Assembly: GCA_030386875.1 (NCBI GenBank)
Contig: CM059577.1
Span: 25,059,038-25,123,037, forward strand
Reading direction: 5' to 3'
DNA: 64,000 nt
From: Morinoia aosen
Taxonomy: Eukaryota; Arthropoda; Malacostraca; Amphipoda; Talitridae
Under the pieces are notes generated by a model. That model saw only the letters and a list, made by a program, of their open reading frames with translations. It was not told where the DNA came from and made no database searches. A program made the position numbers and the translations under genes. This document shows positions 36,486 to 46,039 of the stretch, piece after piece; the stretch's first letter is position 1, and each line of letters begins with the position of its first letter.

Positions 36486-36695
36486 TTATTCTTCGGCACA
36501 GCGTAAGTGTTCATGATCGTTATAAGCAGGACGTGATGTTAAGAAATCGTCTTCTGCTCTGGGGTCGTAGCACTCTTCGGTTTGAAGGACTATAAAAATT
36601 GAGGCAGTTGTGTTAGAGTTGTTCTGCCACGAGATGTGCCACGGTACTCGGCAATACTGATGTCAAATGGCCGTGTGGTCATACCGACGTATCCA
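36486..36695 (-). pseudogene. GIY-YIG-like remnant or alternative terminal exon
   Basis: Two readings overlap on the minus strand. One frame (36695 to about 36585) reads GYVGMTTRPFDISIAEYRG. It resembles the GIY-YIG endonuclease tail of Penelope-like or related retroelements, and it ends at TAG. A second frame, open for 58 codons from 36662, ends in TAA at 36486-36488 with an acidic tail (EECYDPRAEDDFLTSRPAY). That tail is preceded by a good acceptor-like 'cctcaatttttatag'. It could therefore be a terminal exon of a minus-strand gene. The first reading is family resemblance from memory; the second rests on the splice signal and residue character. Neither is certain. Confidence 0.4.
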
Positions 36696-36799
36696 GATGT
36701 ACACTCGACACTCTACAGAGTTGGGTCTAGAGTGTTGAGTTCTGTAGAGTCTAGAAAACAAAACTCACGGACAAGAAATACCCGCATTCGTTCAGAAAT

Positions 36800-37152
36800 C
36801 TCACATTTGTAGCATGAAAAGTTATCCAACTTTGGGTGAATTGGTAAAAACGACGCTTAGTATAGCGGTCGCAAAAAGACGTTTAAAAAATATTACTAAA
36901 TTGTTGGATATTTGCCAGAGAAATCTCAAAAATAATAAATGCACACTTGAGATGTTGCACTGATTCAGAAATATTTATCAGTGACAGCTGTCATTGATGT
37001 TGATGTTATTATACATGGAGTGTAACCGCGTTATAACTACATATAACTAGTGTTTGCAGCCAGTCATAAATGATGCTATTCGATATTTTGCTTAAATAAG
37101 TCTTCCGGACGTGGTTCACAAACAAATACATCCATTCTTATAGTACCCGCCA
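36800..37152. other. AT-rich spacer left of the TTAA element
   Basis: No gene recognised. The flank of the element on this side does not resemble the Helitron sequence found on its right. Confidence 0.4.
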
Positions 37153-37156
37153 TTAA

Positions 37157-38282
37157 AGGGGTCCTCCCTTCAAAATTAAATTTTGATCTGATTGGTCTGA
37201 TATTTGGCCACTATATGTATATTTGCAAGAGAGAAACATATTTTATTCGAGAAGTTTTTTTATTTAGGCCTTAGTTTTTTTTTAAACTCGTTTTTTGGTT
37301 CATTTTTGGGATGTTTTCAAAAGAATAGAAGTCAATGAATTTTTATGCTAGAACAAATACAAAGACAGTTTTGAAATCCTCGTAACATTGCAAACAAACT
37401 GATAGGTCTGAATTTCCTATTTGGAATTATTTTTTTTATATATGGGATATTTGATCAATACCTAAAATATACAGAATTTTTAAGTTTTGATCTAGCAGAA
37501 AAAAAGACAACTAACAAATTGGAAAATCGAAGGCGATCAGTTTGTTAGAATTGTTCCAAGGATTCTAAAACTGTCCTTGTTTTCTTTCTAGCATAAAAAC
37601 TCAATGACTTCTATTCTTTTGAATTTTGAAAATAAGTGACCACAGTATAGGCCATAAACAAAATTTTTTTTTGTAGTGTAATATAATGGAAAATTTATGT
37701 AATTAAATGCTGTTTTCGTTTTTATTTCGATAATCTCCATGCATAACATCATATTCACACTGTCAATTTTAATTTACAGAGAAAAAAATTAAAAAATTTA
37801 TTACTTATATCATTAAATTATGAATTTTTTTGTTTTCAGTCTGATTCTTATGAAATTTGACTATTATATGTAACTTTTGAAAAGAAACACAATTTTATCT
37901 ATACATTTTTTTGATTCAGGCCTTAGTTTTTGAAAAAATTTGACATATTGATTTTTAGTCCACTGGTATTGATATTGCAAAATAATAGAACTCAGTGAGT
38001 TTTTATGCTAGAACAAAAACAAAGACAGTTTTAGAATCCTTGTAACATATCTAACAAAAGAACATTCGCAAATTTTTCATTTCTTCTTTTGTTTTCTTTT
38101 TATATGGGGTCGAAATGGAGTCGAAAATTAAAGATTTTGGTCCCCTTACCCTTCCCCCTTGGGGGGGGATCTATTGTCCGTAGCGCCATAAAATTTTTGG
38201 ACCGAATAGTCCACCATCTGATGGTCCTTTTCCAACAAAAACATGAAAAATGACCATCGGAGAGAAAAAGGGCCTGGCCCCC
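37157..38282 (+). mobile_element. TTAA-site non-autonomous DNA transposon, copy 1 (1126 bp)
   Basis: Flanked by direct TTAA at 37153-37156 and 38283-38286. The ends are short inverted repeats (aGGGGTCC... and ...GGCCCCC). It matches 42520-43643 in reverse complement over essentially its full length. No transposase frame is present. Inside are three copies of a roughly 70 bp module with core 'tttttatgctagaacaaa' in alternating orientation (about 37318-37390, 37552-37622, 37973-38045). The TTAA duplication is the hallmark of piggyBac-type transposition, so a piggyBac-mobilised MITE is inferred. Confidence 0.8.
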
Positions 38283-38286
38283 TTAA

Positions 38287-38392
38287 AATATTCTAGTACT
38301 TGTGCGCTGGTGAAGCTCGTGTCACAGATACGGTCATTAAGCATTCTTATGAGCGTCACAAAGAGACGGAAGAAGCGAATAACAAATAAATA
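38287..38392 (-). mobile_element. Diverged Helitron-derived fragment
   Basis: Starting at the TTAA right of the copy 1 element, the sequence resembles 43648-43720 and the reverse complement of 19300-19380. Shared blocks are 'gaagctcgtgtcacagata' and 'cggtcatt'. It ends next to the 5' TC of the small Helitron at 38393. Confidence 0.5.
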
Positions 38393-38678
38393 TCACTATT
38401 ATAAAAGTAGCCGCATCCGTCCATCCGTCCGTGTGACCCCCTCTTCTAATCAATAGCTTTAATAGCAACAAGGATAAAGCTTAAGAAATACAAGAAATTG
38501 TTCTATTGCATTATTTTTCTGTGGCGATTCAATTCCCTTTCACTTGGATTATTATGGTATCCAGAATACGCAATCAGCTTATTTTTACAAATAGAAATTT
38601 CCTTTGGAGCTTTCTCTGTTGAAATTCATGTTGCTTTGATATTTTTACCCCCGCATGGGGGGTACCAGCAACCACTAG
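38393..38678 (+). mobile_element. Short non-autonomous Helitron (286 bp)
   Basis: Begins TC after an A ('TCACTATTATAAAAGTAGCC'), then carries the family's 'gcatccgtccatccgtccg' block. It ends with a 6 bp stem hairpin (ACCCCC-gcat-GGGGGGT, 38647-38663), 11 bases, then CTAG at 38675-38678 followed by T. This matches the Helitron rule: insertion between A and T, 5' TC, 3' hairpin then CTRR. No protein is encoded. Confidence 0.7.
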
Positions 38679-39041
38679 TAAAATTCAACCCTGACCGGAC
38701 CTGCAAACTAGATAGAAAATATTCAAACTTTTATAGCTTATGTAGGGAGCTAACTTGCGAGGCAGCGCGTGGTGATGGTCTTTTTTCCTGGCCCAAGCGA
38801 GCTGAACTACACACCATGCCAGTACTAAAGTAAAACGTAACATACCTTAAAACTACAACTATGCCACCAAGCGGCGATGATAGGAATGATATTTGCTTTA
38901 TGTACAGAAATGACGAACTAGGAAATACCGAAGTCACCGATGAAACGTCTTCGTAGCGTCTTCGGTGGTGAAACGTCCTATATAATAATAATAATAACTA
39001 GTTACCGGTACAACCCGAGTATCGGGTTGTCCGACTTGCCT

Positions 39042-39165
39042 AAAAATAAAAAATAAATAAATAAATAAAAAATAAATAAATGAAAAATAAAAATAAAAAT
39101 AACAAAAAAATAAAGAAAAAAAATAAAAAAATAAAAAATAAAAAAAAAATGAAAAAATAATAAAT
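39042..39165. repeat. A-rich (AAATA)n tract
   Basis: About 120 bp of 'aaataaataaa' and 'aaaaataaaaa' variants just inside the 3' hairpin of the large Helitron. Confidence 0.9.
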
Positions 39166-39330
39166 AGTTTTCTGCAAATATAGACACAAGTGGCTTCAAT
39201 TTAATACCTCACTTGACCATATACACTCAGCCAATTTTCTAAACGGACTCGGACAAATTTCGAGTTACTGAATTAAGTATATAGATAATTTAATATTTTT
39301 AATTGATAATGCAAAAAGAAATGTTTTAAA

Positions 39331-39583
39331 TTCGTTTGACCAGTAACCTGGCTACCACTTAGTATAAAGCCCAAGATTTTGGAACTTGAGTTATCATTTT
39401 CGAAATTGTGATTTTCTTGAAAAGCTCCGAAGAGATAATAGATGACATTTCAGAATAAAATTCCGGCAGAAGAGGCCACCATGGATAGAAATGTGTCCTA
39501 CCGCTAGGGAGCAGTAGCAAGACTTCGACAGCAAGAAAAACGCCGAAACGCCATGGTGGTAGCCAGGTTACTGGTCAAACGAA
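39331..39583. mobile_element. MITE with 28 bp perfect terminal inverted repeats (253 bp)
   Basis: The end at 39331-39358 (begins 'ttcgtttgaccagtaacctg') is the exact reverse complement of 39556-39583. The 197 bp interior has no coding frame. The outer edges show no clear target duplication, so the superfamily is unassigned. It lies inside the large Helitron. Perfect arms suggest a recent insertion or selection for pairing. Confidence 0.75.
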
Positions 39584-39932
39584 TGAAACGATACAAACAA
39601 CAAAAGATAGTGATTTCACACGGAGCGCTACAATCAATGACCCTACACACACTTTTCAAGCTTGCGTTCAGAATTTTTCAGTGCGTCATCTTATAATTTA
39701 ATCATCATTTCTTTTAACTCCATTCGGTAGCAGAGTTATAATGCATTTAAAAAATTTATTTCTATCCCATACTTGCATGTAAGTGATACAGGGTGAGCAG
39801 TAAGATCAAATAATAACGTTTAACGAAACTATAACGTAAGAAAATTCACTAACAATGCATGAATAACAAGAGTCTGTAAAAAACTCATAGCAGAGGGTGA
39901 ATGAGATTATGTATTAGTAATGATATGGAGTC

Positions 39933-40521
39933 AGCATGATGGGGCTGGCAGCATGATGGGAGTGGCAGCATGATGGGGCTGGCAGCATGATGGGAGTCGC
40001 AGCATGATGGGGCTGGCAGCATGATGGGAGTCGCAGCATGATGGGGCTGGCAGCATGATGGGGCTGGTCGCATGATGGGAGTGGCAGCATGATGTGGCTG
40101 GCAGCATGATGGGAGTCGCAGCATGATGGGGCTGGCAGCATGATGGGGCTGGCAGCATGATGGGGCTGGCAGCATGATGGGAGTCGCAGCATGATGGGGC
40201 TGGCAGCATGATGTGGCTGGCAGCATGATGGGGCTGGCAGCATGATGGGAGTGGCAGCATGATGGGGCTGGCAGCATGATGGGAGTCGCAGCATGATGGG
40301 GCTGGCAGCATGATGGGAGTCGCAGCATGATGGGGCTGGCCGCACGATGGGAGTGGCAGCATGATGTGGCTGGCAGCATGATGGGAGTCGCAGCATGATG
40401 GGGCTGGCAGCATGATGGGGCTGGCAGCATGATGTGGCTGGCAGCATGATGGGAGTCGCAGCATGATGGGGCTGGCAGCATGATGGGGCTGGCAGCATGA
40501 TGGGAGTCGCAGCATGATGGG
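39933..40521. repeat. 17 bp minisatellite, about 34 copies
   Basis: Two 17 bp unit types, 'gcagcatgatggggctg' and 'gcagcatgatgggagtc', alternate in patterned runs. The minus strand lacks stops in all frames, giving three apparent frames of about 200 codons with a PSCCQPHHAA-type period. These are artefacts. The array lies inside the large Helitron. Confidence 0.97.
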
Positions 40522-40529
40522 TTACCTGC

Positions 40530-41570
40530 TCGATTATCTGAAATCGTTCTGTAGCCAATCTGGCTTAATTATTGTATGAGATACGTGTTGTGCTGGAAAT
40601 GAAGTTTCTGAGTACCAATGCCAATAGCGTCAGAAAATGTTCTGGTGTACAGGTCAATGTTTAAGTGATCCGGAGCGTATTTGAGCAAAAATGAAGTTTC
40701 AGCGATCTACATTTTGTGACTTGAGAAAGTATCTTCTCTTTGATGTCATTTTTCTCGTCATGCAATTCTTATTAGAGAGGAAATATATTTTCCGTTCTCC
40801 TGTATTTTGTAGCCACAGTTAATTATTTGTTTCAAAAAACATTTTGGTTATCGTTTTTCAGGATTGAAGTGAAAATTTCTGATCTCGAACATTCCAATGC
40901 CTACTGTTTCATGGAAATTTATCCTAAAAAAAGGATTTTCAATCTCACATTTCATGACGTGACGTCTCAAGTTTGAATTTTTTACTGTTTTCTGAAGTTC
41001 ATTTCCTGAACTTGTATTTGAGTTCCAAATTCCGTCCTATTTCTCGTTGTATTTAAATTTTTAATCTTCTTGAAAATCTCATTCAGAATTTTGATTTTAG
41101 TTTCTTTTCTAATTTCTCAACCTTACGAAAACTTTCCAGTTCTTCACACGTTAAAAGACGAATGAAAATTGTTTATCATCTTTACCCAAACACTCACTAC
41201 AAAATTCCTCTGTAAAATTCTTTTCCTATTTACTTTGTATTTTTCAGCCTGAAGGTGATGTGCGTACATCGATACGTTACTTTTTATAAATAAACAGTGA
41301 TATCGAATTTGGTGGTGAGTGTTTTTGTAAAGATGTTAAACAATTTTCTTCCTCTTTCAACGCGTGAAGAAGTGGAAAAAATTTCAGTAGTAATTGATCG
41401 GTCATTTTTAAAATCTTCTTGAATTGAACATCGAAATGTAAAACTTCACATTCTCCCTGGTGTAAATTTAGAGACACGTTATGAGATCTGTTAAGATTTC
41501 TTAAGGTAAGTAAGATCTGTTAAGCCAATGAAATTTTTGAATGTCTTATCTTAAAGAAATACTTTTTTAG
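40530..41570. other. AT-rich interior of the large Helitron
   Basis: No gene or repeat recognised. Confidence 0.4.
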
Positions 41571-41915
41571 ACAGGGTGGTTGCAATAAATGTATACCTTT
41601 TAAAATTCGAATAACTCTTTCAACATATGAAATAGGAGATTATAGCATAAAGCATCTCAAAGGACAGAATTCAATGTCTTCTTACGTGTCTGGTATACCC
41701 TCCAAATAAGCACAAACGACAAGGGTGCAGGAGAGGAGATTGTTGTAAGCAGCAAACATGGCACAATTAAACTGACGCTTCAACAACGCAAGTTTATCAT
41801 CGAAAACATGACGAAAATTGGACCCATCGTCAGGACTCAGAGGAAATTTTTCTTAGAATACCGATTCAAACCAAACAAAATAATGATTCAGAGGAACTTT
41901 CTAAATTGGTAATCC
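41571..41915 (+). pseudogene. Mariner-like element 5' fragment
   Basis: Begins 'acagggtggttgcaataaat', typical of terminal repeats of this insect mariner group. At 41763-41912 it encodes LTLQQRKFIIENMTKIG and then a stretch with RTQRKFFLEY, matching the N-terminal helix-turn-helix start of mariner-type transposases. The frame ends at TAA after about 50 codons and has no in-frame ATG. The catalytic core is absent. It is in the same superfamily as the core remnant at 13040-13745, but nothing shows that the two were one copy. Confidence 0.65.
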
Positions 41916-42519
41916 CAGTTAATTGCGAGAAACATTAATACAGGATGATATGGAAGAAAAGTTCCTGAACGAACAGCGGAAAATTTTGAAAGACTGAGAA
42001 CTCTCACCCAAGCTCATGGCCGGCATTTTGAATCGTAGGTCCTGCAAAGTAAAATACGAGTACAAATGAAAAATTAACTCTTCTTCTTTCTAATAATATC
42101 AGTATGATTTCCCTATCCTGCCAGTGAAAAATGTATAGCAATATTAGAAAATGTACATTTTTAGCAAATCGTATTTGATTAAATACGAGACTGGTATGCA
42201 ATATACGGGTAATAATGGTCTGGTTGGTTACAGAAAGAGATCCCCAAAATTTAATTCTTTATTTTGTGAATTTACCAAGAAATAATTTCACCTTGTGCGA
42301 ATATTATCGAAACGAGTGCACACGGCCCGTCAAAAAAATGACAGGATTAGACATAGGACCAAGTGAGCTTCAACATGGCTTGCCCATGATTTTCAATGTT
42401 ATTCTACTCGTATATCTTTCCAAACTTTTCCCAAGTCTCAACCGCTGCTATTCTATTCAACCTAATCTAACCTACCAATACACGTGATATTCATTCCGAC
42501 TCCCAATCTGCTGGGTGAA

Positions 42520-43643
42520 GGGGGTCCTCCGAGGCCCCTTTTCTCTCCGATGGTCATTTTTCATGTTTTTGTTAGAAAAGGACCCTTAGGTGGTGGACTA
42601 TTCGGTACTAAAATTTTATGGCGCTACGGACAATAGATCCCCCCGGGGGGTAAGGGGACCTTAAATTGTCGACCCCATTTCGACCCCATATAAAAAGAAA
42701 ACAAAAAAGAAATGGAAAATTTGCGAATTTACTTTTGTTAGATATGTTTCAAGGATTCTAAAACTGTCTTTGTTTTTGTTCTAGCATAAAAACTCAATGA
42801 GTTCTATTCTTTTGAAATATCAATACCAGTGGACTAAAAACCAATATGTCAAATTTTTTCAACAGCTAAGGCCTGAATCAAAAAAATGTATAGAAGAAAT
42901 TGTGTTTTTTTCAAAGTTTTCATATATTAGTCAAATTTCATAAGAATCAGACTGAAAACAAAAAATTTCATAATTTTATGAAATAAGTAAAAATTTTAAT
43001 TTTTTCTCTTTTTGTAAATTACAATTCACAGTGTGAATATGATGTTATGCATGGAGATTATCGAAATAAAAATGAAACAGCATTCAATTACATAAATTTT
43101 CCATTATATTACACTTTAACAAAAAATTTTGTTTCTGGCCTAACCAGTAAAGTCACTTATTTTCAAAATTCAAAAGAATAGAAGTCATTGAGTTTTTATG
43201 CTAGGAAGAAAACAAAGACAGTTTTAGAGTGCTTGAAACCTTACTAAAAAAATAAGGTCTTATTTTTTCCATTTGTGCATTTAATTTTTTTTATCATAGT
43301 TCATAACCAAAAATTCGTTCTACTTTATATATTGTGGTAAAATATCGCATGTATAAAATAAAAAATATTCAAATACAAAATCCATGGCCTTATTTTTGTT
43401 AGAAATGTTTCAAGGATTCCAAAACTGTATTTTTTTCATCCTAGCATAAAAACTTTTTGACTTCTATACTTTTGAAATATGTATAAAAATGACTGAAAAA
43501 ACTAATATTTCGAATTTTTTGGAAAAACAAAGGCCTAAATAAAAAACTTTTCGGATATAATATGTTTTTCTTCCCACAATACATATACTGACCAAATTTC
43601 AGACCAATCGGATCAGAACTCAGTTTTGACTGGAGGACCCCCC
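42520..43643 (-). mobile_element. TTAA-site non-autonomous DNA transposon, copy 2 (1124 bp)
   Basis: Inverted relative to copy 1 (37157-38282). The ends are GGGGGTCCTCC and GGAGGACCCCCC. It is flanked by TTAA at 43644-43647 and by TGAA (one change from TTAA) at 42516-42519. It interrupts Helitron sequence that is continuous at 19300-19425, where the single TTAA at 19381-19384 is the empty site. Three modules with core 'tagcataaaaactcaatga' lie near 42748-42825, 43165-43235 and 43400-43475 in alternating orientation. No transposase is encoded; piggyBac-type mobilisation is inferred. Confidence 0.82.
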
Positions 43644-44040
43644 TTAAGGCACCGAAAATTGTGGAGTTGATGAAGCTTGTATCACAGATACGCTCATCTC
43701 ACACTGCAGGCTGGTGGGTGTGACACACAGACGGACGGACGCGGCTCCTTTTATAATATAAAGTAGATATAATATTATATTCGGCGGATTTCACGAATCA
43801 AAAATCGTGTACCTTGAGAAGTGTTCCTGCCTCGAAGAAGAAACTTTCAACTTCAATGAATACAATTTTACGAGCAGCCTTGACCGTACAAACAGGCCAT
43901 CATGAGCCTGAACTTCATTCTGTGGGGACATACAAAATCTTAAATGTACTAAACTCGACGATGTATTATATATCAGTAGACATTTTGGGCTTTTTCGTAA
44001 GTTTCTCTTTGACGACCACCAGTTTTCTACTAGACATTGA

Positions 44041-44245
44041 ATAATTAGGAACTACTGTGACAAATTATGAATAATTATGAACTAACAACCATTCAATAAT
44101 TATGAACTTACAACCATTGAACAGATATGAACTCACAATCATTGAATGATTATGAACTTACGATCATTGAATAATAATGCACTTACAACCATTGAATAAT
44201 TATAGACATGCAGCCTTTGAATTATTTTGAACTTACAATCATTGA
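44041..44245. repeat. 25 bp tandem repeat, about 8 copies
   Basis: Unit core 'ttatgaacttacaaccattg' at a steady 25 bp period with scattered substitutions. Confidence 0.85.
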
Positions 44246-44249
44246 GTTA

Positions 44250-44877
44250 CTGTGAACTGCTTAATATGGATTTAGCGAACCCCTTGTGAGATTAGAAGTC
44301 TAACATCAAGGTGTGAATTTTCAGGTGGGTAAACTCATCAAAGAATTAAATAACGAATTGCTTTTACTCCTGCGAGTATGTCGTCTGAAGAAGGTATTCA
44401 AAAAGTTAGATCTTACTTAATGCTTGTTGAACTAATTTATTTAATCTCTAGATATTGACCTTTTTACAGCTCTGCGGTACAAAAGTAGTCGATTCAACAA
44501 GTTTTTATTTCTCCGAATGGCCTGAGAAGAGATAGAGCTTAAATTGGCCAGGTTTAACTAGCAATCCTTTACTTTCTATAAATGGGCCTGAATTCCTTTG
44601 ATGCCAATTAAATCACACTGGGTTCCATAACTAATGCCCGCTGCCACCGTATCGTTGAACGTATACCTATTTGTTTATTGACTCATATCTTTGATTGAAT
44701 TTGAATTTTTAGAACTCTGGGATGCATGTTTGCTATAAATTATGATGCCTGGCTTACTCTCTTGCATTTGTCGATGTGTATATTTATTTTCTTCGTCACC
44801 TATTCACACTGCAACTACTGCTGCTAAATGTGCTACAGTGGAGTTACATACCAGTTGGCAAACACCTGTGAGTATAA
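44250..44877. other. AT-rich spacer
   Basis: Nothing recognised other than the start of a compositional plus-strand frame at 44742 that runs into the 22 bp array. Confidence 0.4.
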
Positions 44878-45388
44878 TTACCAACTCACCTCACCACTAC
44901 AACACTCAAATGACCACTCTCAACAGCAACACCTACCACTCTCACCACAACACTACTCACTACACCACTCACCACATAACACCCAACATTACTTCCAACA
45001 CCCCTCCGTACACCACCACTCACCACACCTCCACTCACATCAAAAACTCCACACCACTTATCACACTTACACTACTCAATATCACACTCCTGAGAGTCGA
45101 CCCCACTCCCCCCACCATAACTCACATCAATGACTCTCACCACACGACACTCACACCACTCTCCACACCACTCCTGGCAACACCACTCACCACACTTGGC
45201 ACCACCACTCACCACATCTGGCACCACCAATCTCCACACCTGGCACCTCCACTCACCACATCTGGCACCACCACTCACTACACCTGGCACCACCACTCAT
45301 CACACCTATCACCACCTCTCTCCACACCTGTCACCTCGACTCTCCACACATGTCACCACCACACACCACACGTGGCACCACCACTCAC
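44878..45388 (-). repeat. 22 bp minisatellite abutting a splice donor
   Basis: The best-preserved half (45170-45388) has units 'ctggcaccaccactcacca'-plus-3 at 22 bp; the distal half is more diverged. On the minus strand every good unit contains 'ggtgagtggtggtgcca'. The first ten bases of the intron after exon 45389-45484 (gtgagtggtg) are thus the repeated motif. At least ten GTGAGT copies lie in the array. The plus-strand 219-codon Thr/His-rich frame (44742-45401) is a by-product. Confidence 0.9.
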
Positions 45389-45484
45389 CACAATGAAGTA
45401 GAAGGAGTAGGGTATGTAGACCAGGTCCATGGCGATGACGGCCCCGAATGTGATGAGCCACGGCAGCAGCAGCAGACTCCGGTC
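45389..45484 (-). CDS. Internal exon of a multi-pass membrane protein gene
   Basis: On the minus strand the acceptor 'gttgcag' (45485-45491) leads into 32 codons beginning DRS and containing LLLLPWLITFGAVIAMDLVY. A consensus donor 'gtgagt' follows at 45383-45388. Length 96 nt, phase 0 at both ends. The peptide is strongly hydrophobic with an aromatic end (IPYSFYF), as expected for a membrane-spanning segment. The exon is a GC-rich island between a 22 bp array and a 109 bp repeat. I infer it belongs to the same gene as 25683-25751, joined across a 19.6 kb intron; intermediate exons may have been missed. Upstream exons were not found and may lie beyond the window. A four-pass LAPTM/DUF4728-like protein is only a guess. 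Confidence 0.65.
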
Positions 45485-45547
45485 CTGCAACACAGCCACG
45501 CATTATACGCTTTTGGGGGCAGAACATAAGCGTAGGTCGTTTTTGTG

Positions 45548-45930
45548 TTTCAGTTAATGGTCTGCTACGGGATGACTTTGTGAGTTTTTTATTTTTATTT
45601 TATTTATTTATTTTTATTTCTTAATGCCGAAGTTAAAGGTACTGTTCTTTCTGTGTTCCAGTTAATGGTCTGTCACGGCGAGGTCGTCATGAGTTTTTCA
45701 TTTTTAATTTATTTTTTTATTTAGTTATAAATTTTATGCAGAAATAAAGGTTATGTAACTTTTTGCTGCAGTTAATGGTCTGTCATGTTGAGGTCTTCAT
45801 GAGATTTTTTGGCTTTATTTTCATTGATTTTAGTTTTTGATAGGGAAGCAGATGTTAAAGTTTCTATAATTTTTGTTTTTCAGTTTATGGTCTGGGGTGG
45901 AGAGGTCTTCATGCGTTTTTTCTAGTTTAT
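45548..45930. repeat. About 109-115 bp tandem repeat, 4 copies
   Basis: Copies start with 'cagttaatggtctg' near 45551, 45659, 45768 and 45883, followed by a T-rich segment. It lies just upstream of the acceptor of exon 45389-45484 on the minus strand. Confidence 0.8.
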
Positions 45931-46037
45931 TGTTGATTTTTTCTTGAGTGGAGTGCTTACGTCAGGAGTGCTTACGTTTTCTAGTTTATTGTTGATTTTT
46001 TCTTGAGTGGCGTGCTTACGTCAGGAGTGCTTACGTC
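45918..46037. repeat. 57 bp direct duplication
   Basis: The block beginning 'tttctagtttattgttgatt' and ending 'gtcaggagtgcttacg' occurs twice in tandem with one substitution. Confidence 0.9.
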
Positions 46038-46039
46038 CT

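Larger units (their letters stand above)
38998..43767 (-). mobile_element. Nested non-autonomous Helitron, 4.77 kb
   Basis: On the minus strand it starts TCTACTTTATATTATAAAAG at 43767 (preceded by A) and runs into the family's 'gccgcgtccgtccgtc' block. It ends with an 8 bp stem hairpin (39011-39029), nine bases, and CTAG at 38998-39001 followed by T. Both ends obey Helitron rules and share motifs with the 286 bp element at 38393 and the fragment at 19258. No Rep or helicase frame was seen, so it is non-autonomous. Inside are an A-rich tract, a 253 bp MITE, a 17 bp minisatellite, a mariner fragment and a TTAA element. Whether all of it moved as one unit is inference from the two ends. Confidence 0.65.

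Noticed and set aside
39885-40558. Three frames of about 200 codons, Cys/His-rich
   Set aside because: 17 bp array artefact. The Cys/His spacing is not a zinc-finger pattern.
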